A stretch of 64,000 nucleotides of DNA from Mesorhizobium onobrychidis (GTDB lineage: Bacteria > Pseudomonadota > Alphaproteobacteria > Rhizobiales > Rhizobiaceae). Position numbers and translations under genes: made by a program. The notes under the pieces were generated by a model. That model was not told the origin of the DNA and made no database searches. It was given only the letters and a program-made list of their open reading frames with translations. Below are positions 18,254-27,963 of this stretch, piece by piece (the first letter of the stretch is position 1; each line of letters opens with the position of its first letter). Location: assembly GCF_024707545.1 (NCBI RefSeq), contig NZ_CP062229.1, forward strand, positions 5,499,501 through 5,563,500, written 5' to 3'.

Positions 18254-19284
18254 ACAAATTCGACCTGGACCGGGTCGAAGAGCTGGATGATACATTCGAT
18301 TTTTTCGAACTGTTGCGCCGGCTCGAACACAGGGGCGGGCTGTTCGGCTATTCCGGCCACGCGGATCGCGAGCCGGCAAGGCTCGGGCAGCATGTGCGTC
18401 TTAGCTTTTCCGCCAAGGACGTGGTTGCGTTCCGCCAAGCGAAGGACAAGACGCCGGCCCGGGTTACCGTTGCAAATCTCGGGCTGATGGGACCGGAAGG
18501 CCCGATGCCGCTTCATTTGACACGTTGGGTGCTCGATCGTCTGTCGCAGCGCTGGTTCACCGGCGCTGACGCACGGCAGACCAGCGACACGACGTTCGTG
18601 GACTTCGTCAATATTCTCCAGCACCGCATGATCGCCCTGTACTATCGGGCCTGGGCCGACGCGCATCCGGCGGTACAGGTCGAACGTGCGGTCGGCGGCC
18701 GGGTAAGAGCCATGCTTGAAGCCATGGCGGGAATCGGACTTCCCGGCACCCACAATCCCGATCTCGACGCCGTGAAGCTTCGCCAGGCGGCGTCGCTCGC
18801 CACCCAGGTCGACGGTCCGGAGCGGCTGACGCTGTTCCTGGCGGAAGCGTTCAAGGTGCCGGTCCAGATCAAGGAGTTCGTTGCCGCCTGGATGACCATA
18901 CCGGCGACGCTCCAGACCCGACTTGCCCAAGCTTACGCAGTGCTGGGTCGCGGGGCGACGATCGGCCCGCGCGTTTTCAGCCGCCAAAGCAGGATCGAAC
19001 TCCGCGTCGGCCCACTCGGGTATGAGGAGTTCAAGGCGTTCCTGCCGGGCGGTCAACGTCTGAAGATGTTCAAGCAGGCGGTTCGCGACATGGTCGGGGA
19101 ATCGCTCGACGTCGATCTGCGGATCGTGCTCGCGCGTGAAGCGGTGCCGCCGCCCCGTATCGGAGCGGTACAGCTCGGCCGAACCATCTGGCTTGCGCGG
19201 CCCGCTGAAAGGGGCGATGCTGACGACATGCGGCTGCGGACAATCGTCGGATGGCGGCCGGAAATGGCGGGGGTCGCGGCATGA
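18217..19284 (+). CDS. tssG: T6SS baseplate protein TssG (VasB/ImpH)
   Basis: 355-residue TssG. The start at 18217 follows AGGAGG at the right distance; a longer open frame to 18046 lies inside tssF and does not look coding. Family motifs include FFELLRRLEHRGG, followed by VANLGLMGPEGPMPLHLT and FQHR-like elements near the middle. TssG pairs with TssF in the wedge. It overlaps the upstream gene by 37 bases and the downstream tagH by four (ATGA), so translation is coupled on both sides. Confidence 0.96.
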   Translation: MADDARQSLPDLDKFDLDRVEELDDTFDFFELLRRLEHRGGLFGYSGHADREPARLGQHVRLSFSAKDVVAFRQAKDKTPARVTVANLGLMGPEGPMPLHLTRWVLDRLSQRWFTGADARQTSDTTFVDFVNILQHRMIALYYRAWADAHPAVQVERAVGGRVRAMLEAMAGIGLPGTHNPDLDAVKLRQAASLATQVDGPERLTLFLAEAFKVPVQIKEFVAAWMTIPATLQTRLAQAYAVLGRGATIGPRVFSRQSRIELRVGPLGYEEFKAFLPGGQRLKMFKQAVRDMVGESLDVDLRIVLAREAVPPPRIGAVQLGRTIWLARPAERGDADDMRLRTIVGWRPEMAGVAA

Positions 19285-20744
19285 GTCTGCTGCTGACGCT
19301 GGAGCACGGGCCACGCACCCAGGCGGTACGGCAGACCCGGCTGGACGAGGGTGAACTGGTGATCGGCCGCAGCGCGGACGCGGGCTGGCAGATCGACGAT
19401 CCCGACATGTTCGTTTCACGCGCCCATTGCAGGATCACCGGCGGGCGGGATGGGTATTTCGTCACCGACACGTCAAGCAGCGGCTTGTTCATAAACGACT
19501 CCGACAGCCCGCTCGGCGCGGGCACCTCGGTCCGTCTTCAGAACGGCATGCGGCTGAGGCTGGGCGACTACATCGTATGCGTCGATCTGCAGACGCCGGC
19601 CGCTCAAGCACCGGCAGCCAGCCAATCGTTCGCGGAACCGTCGCCGCCGGCATCACGAGCGCCGGTAAGCATCGGCCGCGATGATTTCTTTTCAGCCACG
19701 GTCGAAGAAGAGCCGCAACGACCGCGTCCGGCCGATCTGCCGAACCCGTTCGAGCAGCCGATTCCAGGAGCATTCGAGCGCGCCAACCAGCGCAGTTCGC
19801 CGGCCTTCGACGACCCGTTCAGCCTCGACCCGGTAGCAACGCCCGCGCCGAACGGCGCCTATCCCGAACCGCGTGGTGCGCCGGATCCCGCAGACCCCTT
19901 CAACTTCGATCCGACGCCCTCCGGTGCAACCGAGCCCGTTCCAGGCCAGTCCGCTCCAAGAAGATCATTCGATGACGATTTCGGTTTCGGACCGGCCGCA
20001 TCGCCCGATTTGAGGAACGGCGCCGGCTCGACCGGTCACCGCAAACATGTCGCCGAAAGCCCGCAGCCGGGCAATCCATGGGACTTGCCCGGCCAGGCGG
20101 CAGATATCCCGCCTCCGCCACGTGCCGGCGCTGCGCCCAAACCCGCCCCCTCCCTGGCAGCGGCGCAACAGGCGAACACGGCCCTTCGCACCGCGTTCTT
20201 GCGTGGCATGGGCATCGAGGAAGCCGATTTTCCCGGACGCGACAGCGTCGCGGAAATGGAGAAGTTCGGTCGCGAGTATCGGCTCATGATGGAAGGCCTG
20301 ATGCAGCTGCTGCGCAAGCGAGCCGAGGAAAAGGGAAACGCTCGCGTCGCCCAGACGGTGGTGGGGGCATCTGAAGTCAATCCGCTCAAGTTTCTGCCGA
20401 CGGTCGACGACGCCATCGTGACCATCATCGCGGAGCGCAGCCCCGGATTTCTGGCCGGTGAAGCGGCAATCGCCGACGCGGTCCGCGATCTCGCGCAACA
20501 TCACGTGCGCGCCTGGCGAGGCGTGCAGTCCGCCTTGCGGCGAATGATTGACCGTTTTGACCCGGCAGCGATCGAGGAAGAGCTCAAATCGAGTTCCGCG
20601 ATCGGCACCCTGCTTTCGGGCGGGCGCAGCGCCAAGCTGTGGGAGCTGTACCAGAAACGCCATCGTGAAATCGCCCAGAGTGCGGAATCGAGCTTCCTCG
20701 GCGAAATCGGCGCTGATTTTCGGGATGCATATGAGGAGGAGTGA
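19281..20744 (+). CDS. tagH: T6SS-associated FHA domain protein TagH (copy 1)
   Basis: 487 residues. Residues 1-100 form a forkhead-associated (FHA) domain with the expected GRSADAGWQIDDPDMFVSRAH start and GLFIND element (shortened here), which binds phosphothreonine. A Pro/Ala-rich disordered linker of some 180 residues follows. The C-terminal 190 residues are the TagH/ImpI domain, with NPLKFLPTVDDAI and AWRGVQSALRRMIDRFDPAAI. TagH (Fha1/ImpI) couples threonine phosphorylation by PpkA to T6SS assembly in other bacteria. A second TagH lies at 35430 and shares the C-terminal motif NPLKF. It overlaps tssG by four bases. Confidence 0.93.
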   Translation: MSLLLTLEHGPRTQAVRQTRLDEGELVIGRSADAGWQIDDPDMFVSRAHCRITGGRDGYFVTDTSSSGLFINDSDSPLGAGTSVRLQNGMRLRLGDYIVCVDLQTPAAQAPAASQSFAEPSPPASRAPVSIGRDDFFSATVEEEPQRPRPADLPNPFEQPIPGAFERANQRSSPAFDDPFSLDPVATPAPNGAYPEPRGAPDPADPFNFDPTPSGATEPVPGQSAPRRSFDDDFGFGPAASPDLRNGAGSTGHRKHVAESPQPGNPWDLPGQAADIPPPPRAGAAPKPAPSLAAAQQANTALRTAFLRGMGIEEADFPGRDSVAEMEKFGREYRLMMEGLMQLLRKRAEEKGNARVAQTVVGASEVNPLKFLPTVDDAIVTIIAERSPGFLAGEAAIADAVRDLAQHHVRAWRGVQSALRRMIDRFDPAAIEEELKSSSAIGTLLSGGRSAKLWELYQKRHREIAQSAESSFLGEIGADFRDAYEEE

Positions 20745-20747
20745 AAA

Positions 20748-21200
20748 ATGATCGATCGCCGCGAATTTGTCGTTGCCCTGGGCGCAACCGGGCTGCTTGC
20801 GGCTTGCCAGAGCGGTCCGCCAAAACCATCCGCGGTCACCGTCAACCTGACCGGCGCGGCCGGCATGAACCCCGGACCAGGTGGCGGCGACCGGCCCGTG
20901 ACGGTCCTCGTGATGCGGCTGCGCAGCACCGGTAAATTCAACTCGGCCGATTATTTCGCGCTGCAGGGGGATGCCGGCTCCGCACTCGCAGGCGATCTCA
21001 TTGGATCCGACCAGATCTCCATCGGACCTGGAAAAACCGCATCCAAAACCATCACGGTCGAGCCGGACGCGGCTGCGCTGGGCTTTGTTGCCCTCGTTCG
21101 CGAGCCTGGCGGCCGGAACTGGCGTACAACCAAGTCGGTGTCGCCGGGGTCAAAAGTAACCGTCAACGTCACGCTTGGCAGCGGCGGCATTTCCGCCTAG
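20748..21200 (+). CDS. tssJ: T6SS outer-membrane lipoprotein TssJ (VasD)
   Basis: 150-residue lipoprotein. It has a twin-arginine-containing signal (DRREFVVALGATG) with lipobox LAAC and a mature beta-sandwich domain recognised from PVTVLVMRLRSTGKF, FALQGD and ALGFVALVRE. TssJ anchors the TssL-TssM inner-membrane complex to the outer membrane. It starts four bases after tagH and is the only TssJ in the window, although two TssM proteins are encoded. How the second TssM would be anchored is therefore open. Confidence 0.92.
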   Translation: MIDRREFVVALGATGLLAACQSGPPKPSAVTVNLTGAAGMNPGPGGGDRPVTVLVMRLRSTGKFNSADYFALQGDAGSALAGDLIGSDQISIGPGKTASKTITVEPDAAALGFVALVREPGGRNWRTTKSVSPGSKVTVNVTLGSGGISA

Positions 21201-21239
21201 CGGCCAAGGCAAGGGGTGCTCAATGCAGGAAGTAGCGGC

Positions 21240-22574
21240 ATGAGCGATGCAAACAGGGTGCTGTGGTCCGAAGGCCTGTTTCTCCGGACCCAGCATTTTC
21301 AGCAGCAGGATCGCTTTTTCGAGGCGACTGTGCGCGGCGCGTTGCAGGCCGGGCAGCTCCATACGTTCGGCTTTCAGCACCTGACGCTGGACCAGGCAAT
21401 GCTTGATGCCGGCCAGGTCTCGATCCTGTCGGCACGAGGCATCTTTCCGGATGGAACCCCCTTCTCCATCCCTGACCTGATGGACGCGCCACGACCGCTG
21501 CCGGTTACTGCCGATACGGGCGCCGGACCGGTGCTGGTCGCCCTGCCGCTCGAGCCTGCCGGCGGTGTCGGCTTCGATCCGGCGCACGCCGCATCCACCG
21601 GCGCGCGCTATCATGGGCGCATCGTTTCCGTCCGCGACGCCGTCCAGGGCGGTTCGGATCCCGAAGAAATCGAAATCGCCCGTCCGCAGGCGCTGCTGCT
21701 TGCACCCGGAAAATCGGTTGGCGGCTACACCGCCCTGCCGATAGCCGATATCAAAGGGGTTCGAGCCGACGGCGGCGTCTCGCTGGACGAGACGTTCCTG
21801 CCGCCGACACTGGTTACCGGAGCGGTGGCCTGGTACCGGCAGTTGCTTCTGGAAGTTGTCACCGGCCTCGACCAAATCGCCGAGGCGCATGGCAAAATGG
21901 TCATGGGCGGGCCAGGGCGCAGCGTCGAAGACCTGTTGATGCTCAATCTCGCCAATGCGGCGCGTCCGCGGCTGGCCCACATGCTGGCGCAGGATGTTTT
22001 CCATCCGGCCGAGCTATACCTGGAGCTTGCCGGTCTTGCCGGTTCAATGGCGACCTACGGGTCGAGCGCGCGGCGGCTGAGCGAGTTGCCGGCCTACGAT
22101 CACATGGCGCCCGGCCCCGCCTATTCGGCGCTGGCGGACGCCTTGCGCTCACTCATCCTGAGTTTGCGTTACATCGAGCCTAAGTCACGCGCACTGCCCG
22201 TCATGCGGCATTCGACCAACGTCTGGAAAATCCGCATCGACAACCCGAAGCTGCTGGTGGCCAGCCGGATCGTCATCCGGGTCGGCTCCGAGCTGTCGGA
22301 AGACGCCTTGCGCAAGATTTTCGTGAACCAGGCGACTGTCGGTTCGGCCGATCAGTTCGAGGGCCTGTGGAAATCCCGTCTACCCGGCATTCCGCTGAAA
22401 CCGCTTCATTCCCAGCCCCGCGAAATCCCCTACGATGGCGATCGGCTGTGCCTTGAGCTGGATCAGAAAAGCGAGCACTGGGCCTCGCTGCTCGATGCCC
22501 CTGGCTTCGTCATCGGCGTGTCGGGTGTACTGCCGAGCGAGCCGCAGGTCGACTGCTATTCGGTAAACAGGTGA
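21240..22574 (+). CDS. tssK: T6SS baseplate-membrane adaptor TssK (VasE/ImpJ)
   Basis: 444-residue TssK. The start at 21240 gives MSDANRVLWSEGLFLRTQHFQQQDR, split over residues 1-25 and the classic TssK opening, so the GTG eight codons upstream is rejected. Later motifs are HLTLDQAMLD near residue 50, AYSALADALRSLI and the C-terminal LCLELDQKSEHW. TssK links the baseplate to the membrane complex. It is 39 bases after tssJ and ends one base before tssL. Confidence 0.96.
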   Translation: MSDANRVLWSEGLFLRTQHFQQQDRFFEATVRGALQAGQLHTFGFQHLTLDQAMLDAGQVSILSARGIFPDGTPFSIPDLMDAPRPLPVTADTGAGPVLVALPLEPAGGVGFDPAHAASTGARYHGRIVSVRDAVQGGSDPEEIEIARPQALLLAPGKSVGGYTALPIADIKGVRADGGVSLDETFLPPTLVTGAVAWYRQLLLEVVTGLDQIAEAHGKMVMGGPGRSVEDLLMLNLANAARPRLAHMLAQDVFHPAELYLELAGLAGSMATYGSSARRLSELPAYDHMAPGPAYSALADALRSLILSLRYIEPKSRALPVMRHSTNVWKIRIDNPKLLVASRIVIRVGSELSEDALRKIFVNQATVGSADQFEGLWKSRLPGIPLKPLHSQPREIPYDGDRLCLELDQKSEHWASLLDAPGFVIGVSGVLPSEPQVDCYSVNR

Positions 22575-22575
22575 G

Positions 22576-23901
22576 ATGATGAGCCGGGATGATCCTTTCG
22601 GACTGTCGGAGGATCGCGAACGCACTCGCATACGACTGACCGGCGCGCCGATGCCGCGACCGATGACGCCACTCTTGTCGGGCGCGCCAATCAAACGGTC
22701 GCGTACGCATCCCAACACGCTTGTCAACGCATTCGCACCCTTGCTCGAGTTCGCGCCCGAGCTTGAAAGCGCGCTGCCGCCGGAAAACCCGGAAGCGTTG
22801 CGCACCCGGTTGCTCGACGAACTGGTTCGGGCACGTGACGCGGCAATGGCGGCGGGGTCCTCTCTGGAGCGCGCCGACCAGGCAGCCTGGGTGGTGGCGG
22901 CATTGCTTGATGATCTGGCCTTGAACACGCCATGGGGCGGTGCCAGCGCATGGCCGCGCCAGCCGCTTGTGGTGATGCTGCGAGGCGATGTCGATGCCGG
23001 CACGCAGTTCTTCACGCGTCTCGACGAACTGGAGCGGCATCCGAACCGGGATCGCGAATTGCTCGAACTGCAATATCATTGCCTGGCGCTCGGCTTCCGC
23101 GGCAAATATCGTGTTCCAGGCCGGTCGGGCGACCGCTCGCTCAATGCCGTTCGCGTTGCTGCGGCGCGCTTTCTGCGCGATGCCGATGCCGACGGCGCGC
23201 CGCTGTCGCCGAACTGGAAAGGCGTGATCGCATCCGACGAGCCGCAGCGTTTCATCGTACCGATCTGGGTGATGGGGCTCGGTGCGGCGGTTCTCGCCAC
23301 TGCAATCTATCTCGGGCTGTCGATGGGACTGAGCAGTCAGGCGGTCGAGCTTTCCACGCTGGTTCGTGCTTTGCCGCCGCCAACCCGCGGCGATATCAGC
23401 CGCACATCGCCACAGGTCGACGCGCCGCCGCCAGAGGCAGTGGATTTCGCGCTAGTGCCGGAGTTTCAGGCCGGAGCGCCGGCAAATCTCAGAGCCGCGC
23501 TAAGCGGCACCGAGAGCGTTTCGCTGGCCAGGCTGATCATTCAGGCCTCCAACCCCGAACTGTTCCAGTCGTCGCGGCCGACACTGACGGAAGGTTTCGA
23601 ACCGCTGATCGGTTCAATCGCCAAAGTGATCCTCGCCAATCAGGAACTGATCGGAAACATCACGGTGGTCGGCCATACCGACAGTGTTCCTTTGCAACGG
23701 TCCAATCCGCTTTCCACCAACCAGCGGTTGTCCGAAGCGCGCGCAGCAACCATTGCCGAGATGTTGGTCCAGAACGGTGTGCCGCAGGACCGCATTCGCT
23801 TCGAAGGACGTGCAGCTACCGATCCAGTGGCCGACGACAGCACCCGCGCGGGACGGGCCTTGAACCGCCGCGTCGAGGTGCTGGTCGAAAAGAGGCTGTG
23901 A
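22576..23901 (+). CDS. tssL: T6SS inner-membrane protein TssL with C-terminal OmpA domain (copy 1)
   Basis: 441 residues with three parts: a cytoplasmic DotU domain (about residues 40-215, containing FLRDADADG and ELLELQYHCLALGFRGKY), one transmembrane segment near residue 235 (IWVMGLGAAVLATAIYL), and a periplasmic OmpA-like peptidoglycan-binding domain (VVGHTDSVPL, TNQRLSEARAATIAEML, ALNRRVEVLV). This is the evolved, peptidoglycan-tethered form of TssL. It sits between tssK and tssM with one-base gaps. An ATG three bases later would serve equally well as the start. A second OmpA-fused TssL is encoded at 36899. Confidence 0.95.
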   Translation: MMSRDDPFGLSEDRERTRIRLTGAPMPRPMTPLLSGAPIKRSRTHPNTLVNAFAPLLEFAPELESALPPENPEALRTRLLDELVRARDAAMAAGSSLERADQAAWVVAALLDDLALNTPWGGASAWPRQPLVVMLRGDVDAGTQFFTRLDELERHPNRDRELLELQYHCLALGFRGKYRVPGRSGDRSLNAVRVAAARFLRDADADGAPLSPNWKGVIASDEPQRFIVPIWVMGLGAAVLATAIYLGLSMGLSSQAVELSTLVRALPPPTRGDISRTSPQVDAPPPEAVDFALVPEFQAGAPANLRAALSGTESVSLARLIIQASNPELFQSSRPTLTEGFEPLIGSIAKVILANQELIGNITVVGHTDSVPLQRSNPLSTNQRLSEARAATIAEMLVQNGVPQDRIRFEGRAATDPVADDSTRAGRALNRRVEVLVEKRL

Positions 23902-23902
23902 G

Positions 23903-26900
23903 ATGTTCATCCTGCGCTTCCTCTGGGCGGTTCTGACATCGCGCTGGCTGTGGACGCTGATCGGCATCACGCTGCTTTCTCTGGTTATCTGGGTGTTCGG
24001 CCCGATCGTCAGGGTCGGTGCTTACGAACCCTTCGCCTCGGAAAATGTGCGCATCGTCATCATTGCGCTGCTGGTCATCTTCTGGCTGATCTGGCTGATC
24101 GTCGCGCAGCGCCGGGCGATCCGAGCCAACCGCATGTTCGTCGCCGAAATCGCTGCGCCAGCGGTGGAGAAACCGCTGAGCCCCGGCGAAGAGAACGTCG
24201 CTGCCGTCGGTGCCAAGTTCGCCGAGGTGATGGCCGAACTGAAGCGCCGCAAACTGGGCGGACGCAAGTTCCTGCGCGAGATGCCCTGGTACGTGATCGT
24301 TGGGCCGCCGGCCACCGGCAAGACCACGGCTTTGCGCCAGTCGGGCCTGAACTTTCCGATCGATCTCACCGACGATCTGCAGGGGGTTGGCGGTACGCGC
24401 AACTGCGACTGGTTTTTCTCTGAGAACGCGGTTCTGATCGACACTGCGGGCCGCTATGTGCAGCAGGAGAGCCAGCCGGACGTCGATGCAGCGGAATGGC
24501 TGGGCTTCCTCGACCTGCTGAAAAAGCATCGCGGCCGCCGTGCCCTCAACGGCGTAATCGTCGCGCTTTCGATCGACGCGCTTTCAGAGGGCGACGAAGC
24601 CATCAAGGCTCATGGCCGCAAGATCCGTCGGCGCCTGGCAGAGCTCAACGACCGGCTCGAAATCCGTCTTCCAGTCTATCTGATGCTGACGAAGGCCGAT
24701 CTGATCAAGGGTTTCGAGGCTTTCTTCGGCGGCCTGTCGACGGCCTCGCGCGAGCAGGTGTGGGGGACGACCTTCGCGCTGGATGCGCGCGTCGACGCAA
24801 AGACCATAGAGCGGGAAATCGCCACCCTTGCGACGGAACTCGAGCGGCGGTTGGTGCCACGCCTGGAGGACGAGGACAAACTAGCCGCCCGCGCCGAGAT
24901 TTTCAGATTTCCCGCCCAGCTCACGAGCCTGTCCGAGCCTATCCAGGTGCTGGTCGAGGCGATGTTCGGCGAAAGCCGGTACGAAGAAGCCGCCTGGCTG
25001 CGCGGCCTCTATCTGACGTCGGCGACCCAGGAAGGGGCGCCCATAGACCGGCTGACCGCGGCGCTGTCTTCATCCTTCGGGCTTCCGCCGCGGCGGGCCA
25101 TGCCGGCGCCGCGCGTTGAAAAACGCAGCTTTTTCCTGAAGAACCTGCTGACCGAGGTCATCTTCAGGGAGGCCGGCCTGGGAACGTTCGATCCGCTGGC
25201 GCAGCGCCGCCGCGCCTGGATCTGGCGTGGCGCCGCGGCAGCCTGTGCCGCCGTGGCCTTGCTGGCCGGTGCGATGTTCACCTGGTCCTACTATGACAAC
25301 CGCAATGCGATCACAGCGCAGGCGGGCCAGTTCGAGGCGCTGCAGGCGCCGCTGACCGCGGCAGCCGCGAGCCCGGCATCGGTGGAGCAGCCCGCCATCG
25401 ACAGCGCGCTCAATGCGATGGCCGAGGTCGCAAATGCCCGAACGGCACCGCCGAGCAGTGCCCAGGACCTGCTGGGACCATCGGCATCGGCGGAGCTGCT
25501 GCGGGCGCAGGCCGACACTTACGACCACGCTCTGCGCAATGTTCTCGAGCCGCATATGGTCGCTTTGCTCGAGGCGACCATGTGGCGGCAGATCCGCGAT
25601 CCGGATTTCATGCTGGGGGCGCTGAAGACCTATCGCATGATGACTGGCCTGTCGCAGATGGACGCCGATTTCGTCCAGAACTGGTGGGTCAATGATTTGC
25701 CTGAATTCGCACCGGCGGCGCCCTTTCCGACCGCCGACGCGGAAGAGCACCAGCTTGCCGCGATCCGTCGCATGGCGGTCGACGACAGCTACGTCGCCCC
25801 TGATCAGGCGCTGGTTGCCGAGGCGCTGAAAACAGTTTGCACGATTTCGCTGCCGGCGCGTGCCTACAGGCAGTTGCTGGCCGATCCGGCGGTGGCCGGC
25901 CTCAAGGAATGGATCCCGGCGAATTTCGCCGGTCCCAACGGCGCCAAGGTCTTTGCACGGCGTTCCGACAAGACGCTGCGCGTCGGCATTTTAGGCGCGT
26001 TCACCTATTCCGGCTTCCACGATGCCATTCTCGACCGGATCGAGGATGTCGCCGCCCAGGCGGCGCTGGATCGCGCGGTCTTCGCCGGAGGCTGTTCGGA
26101 AAATTCCGAAACCTCCGTCTCGGCGCTGTCCGAGGACATTCTAAAACTCTATTACGAAGACTACATCGCACAATGGGACAGCATCCTGCGCGATATCAGG
26201 CTCGCGCCATTGGCCGACCTGAATGTCGCCAGCGAGAACCTCAAGGACCTTTCGAGTGCCGATTCCGCGCTGAAGCGCCTGCTTACGGCGGTCGTTCAGG
26301 AGACCGAGCTTACCCGATCCGATGAAGCACCAGCCGACAACAAGGCAGCAGCCAAGGGCGGCTCGAAACTGCTCGGCAAGCTGGGGAAGCTGGGAAAGAT
26401 CGTGAAGACAGGGGCAAAACTGCTGCCACGCGCGGGTTCCGCCGACGAGGTGGATCTTACCGGCAATCTGGTGGCCGAACACTTCAAGCCGCTCAAGGGC
26501 GCTATCGCCGAGGTCGACGGACAGCCGCCGGCACTCGACGCCGCGGTGGTGGCGCTGACGGCACTTTCGAACGTGCTGCAGACGGTCACCGCCAATCCCG
26601 ACCCCCAGGACGCCATCAAGAAACAGGGCGGCCTCGCCGAACTGACGGGAGCGGTGGCCAGGCAAGCGCAGATCCTGCCCGATCCGGTCGACGACTGGCT
26701 CGGCGGCATCGCCGGCGACACCAGCGGCCTGACACAGAAGGCGGTCACCTCGGAGCTTAACGCCATCTGGCGCGCCGACATTCTGCCGTTCTGCCAGGCG
26801 GCGCTCAACGACCGCTATCCGTTCAGCCCCGAAAGCGCGGTGGACGTCAATGTCCGCGATTTCGCCCGCCTGTTCGGGCCGGCCGGGATGATCGACGCCT

Positions 26901-27439
26901 TCATCAACGATCACCTGATCAGCTATGTCGACACCGCCAGTCAGCCATGGAAATGGCGCGCCGACTTCGGCCTCGACCCGGCGGCTCTGGCGGCGTTCGA
27001 ACAGGCCAGGCGGATCCGGGACGATCTCTTTCCAGGCGGTACGGGCCCGGTGATGAGCTTCACGCTCGAACCCAAGGATCTGTCTCCCAACGTCACCCGC
27101 GTTACGCTCAATCTCGATGGCCAGAACCTCGTCTACTACAACAACGCAACGCGACCGCAACCGATGACCTGGCCCGGCAAGGACGGTACCGGAGTCATCT
27201 CGCTCGCCTTCCAGCCGATCGACGGCTCGCCCGAAGTCATGTTGAACGAAACAGGCAGCTGGGCGTGGCTGAGGATGCTGCGCAGCGGCCGATTCACCGG
27301 CACCTCGCTGTCCGATGTCTATAGCTTGCGATTGGGGACGCAAGGCATGTACGCCGATTTCGAGCTTAAGGCGGCAAGCGTCGAAAATCCCTACAATTTG
27401 CAGATGTTCAAGAAGTTCTCATGTCCGCCGCAGATATGA
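23903..27439 (+). CDS. tssM: T6SS inner-membrane protein TssM (IcmF), copy 1
   Basis: 1178 residues, the usual length. Two N-terminal transmembrane segments (about residues 13-35 and 50-68) are followed by a cytoplasmic NTPase-like domain with an intact Walker A GPPATGKT (134-141) and the VLIDTAGRYVQQ motif. A third transmembrane segment lies near residue 445. The periplasmic IcmF and C-terminal domain contains GIFTYSG-like GAFTYSGFHD and the family ending PYNLQMFKKFSCP. TssM bridges the inner membrane to TssJ. The gene starts one base after tssL, and its end overlaps tagF. Confidence 0.97.
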   Translation: MFILRFLWAVLTSRWLWTLIGITLLSLVIWVFGPIVRVGAYEPFASENVRIVIIALLVIFWLIWLIVAQRRAIRANRMFVAEIAAPAVEKPLSPGEENVAAVGAKFAEVMAELKRRKLGGRKFLREMPWYVIVGPPATGKTTALRQSGLNFPIDLTDDLQGVGGTRNCDWFFSENAVLIDTAGRYVQQESQPDVDAAEWLGFLDLLKKHRGRRALNGVIVALSIDALSEGDEAIKAHGRKIRRRLAELNDRLEIRLPVYLMLTKADLIKGFEAFFGGLSTASREQVWGTTFALDARVDAKTIEREIATLATELERRLVPRLEDEDKLAARAEIFRFPAQLTSLSEPIQVLVEAMFGESRYEEAAWLRGLYLTSATQEGAPIDRLTAALSSSFGLPPRRAMPAPRVEKRSFFLKNLLTEVIFREAGLGTFDPLAQRRRAWIWRGAAAACAAVALLAGAMFTWSYYDNRNAITAQAGQFEALQAPLTAAAASPASVEQPAIDSALNAMAEVANARTAPPSSAQDLLGPSASAELLRAQADTYDHALRNVLEPHMVALLEATMWRQIRDPDFMLGALKTYRMMTGLSQMDADFVQNWWVNDLPEFAPAAPFPTADAEEHQLAAIRRMAVDDSYVAPDQALVAEALKTVCTISLPARAYRQLLADPAVAGLKEWIPANFAGPNGAKVFARRSDKTLRVGILGAFTYSGFHDAILDRIEDVAAQAALDRAVFAGGCSENSETSVSALSEDILKLYYEDYIAQWDSILRDIRLAPLADLNVASENLKDLSSADSALKRLLTAVVQETELTRSDEAPADNKAAAKGGSKLLGKLGKLGKIVKTGAKLLPRAGSADEVDLTGNLVAEHFKPLKGAIAEVDGQPPALDAAVVALTALSNVLQTVTANPDPQDAIKKQGGLAELTGAVARQAQILPDPVDDWLGGIAGDTSGLTQKAVTSELNAIWRADILPFCQAALNDRYPFSPESAVDVNVRDFARLFGPAGMIDAFINDHLISYVDTASQPWKWRADFGLDPAALAAFEQARRIRDDLFPGGTGPVMSFTLEPKDLSPNVTRVTLNLDGQNLVYYNNATRPQPMTWPGKDGTGVISLAFQPIDGSPEVMLNETGSWAWLRMLRSGRFTGTSLSDVYSLRLGTQGMYADFELKAASVENPYNLQMFKKFSCPPQI

Positions 27440-27963
27440 TCCTGCCTGGCTTTTACGGAAAAATGCCTGCCACCGGCGATTTCGTCACGCGGCGGCTGCC
27501 GGGGGATTTTGTGCGCATCTGGGACCGCTGGCTGGCGCAGCACATCGTGCCGCTGATGGGCATGGAATCCTGGCCACGCACCACCGCTCTGCGCTTCCTG
27601 GCCGGCCCGGCTTGCTTCGGCGCATCGGCAGGCATCATTTTGCAGAGTGCCGACAGGGTCGGCAGGCAGTTCCCTTTGAGCGTCGTCGCGCAGCTTCCTG
27701 ACGCGGCCGTTCAGCTGGCTCGCGCTGATGCGTGGTTTGCCAGGATCGAAGAGGCTGCCATAGCTGCCCAGCATGGCGAGCTGACGCCCGACGAGCTGGA
27801 TACAGCATTGGCCGCATTGCCGGTGCCGCCTGTCGAGCCGGGCGAAGAGGTCATCAGCGATATGGTGATGTGGACCGCGCACTCCGACATTTTCGATATT
27901 GATTCGCAAGCTCCGCAAGCGACGCTGGAGAAGATCTTTGCCACCAGTTGGGAGACCAGCTGA
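27421..27963 (+). CDS. tagF: T6SS-associated protein TagF (ImpM)
   Basis: 180-residue TagF/SciT family protein. The signature LPGFYGKMPATGDFVTRRLP is clear near the start, and WLAGxACFGAS-like and VGRQFPLSVVA segments follow. TagF is a post-translational repressor of T6SS assembly in Pseudomonas and Agrobacterium, acting against the TagH/PpkA pathway; in Agrobacterium it is fused to PppA, but here the two are separate. The start could also be the ATG at 27436, which overlaps the tssM stop by four bases. Its stop and the next start share TGATG. Confidence 0.92.
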   Translation: MSAADMILPGFYGKMPATGDFVTRRLPGDFVRIWDRWLAQHIVPLMGMESWPRTTALRFLAGPACFGASAGIILQSADRVGRQFPLSVVAQLPDAAVQLARADAWFARIEEAAIAAQHGELTPDELDTALAALPVPPVEPGEEVISDMVMWTAHSDIFDIDSQAPQATLEKIFATSWETS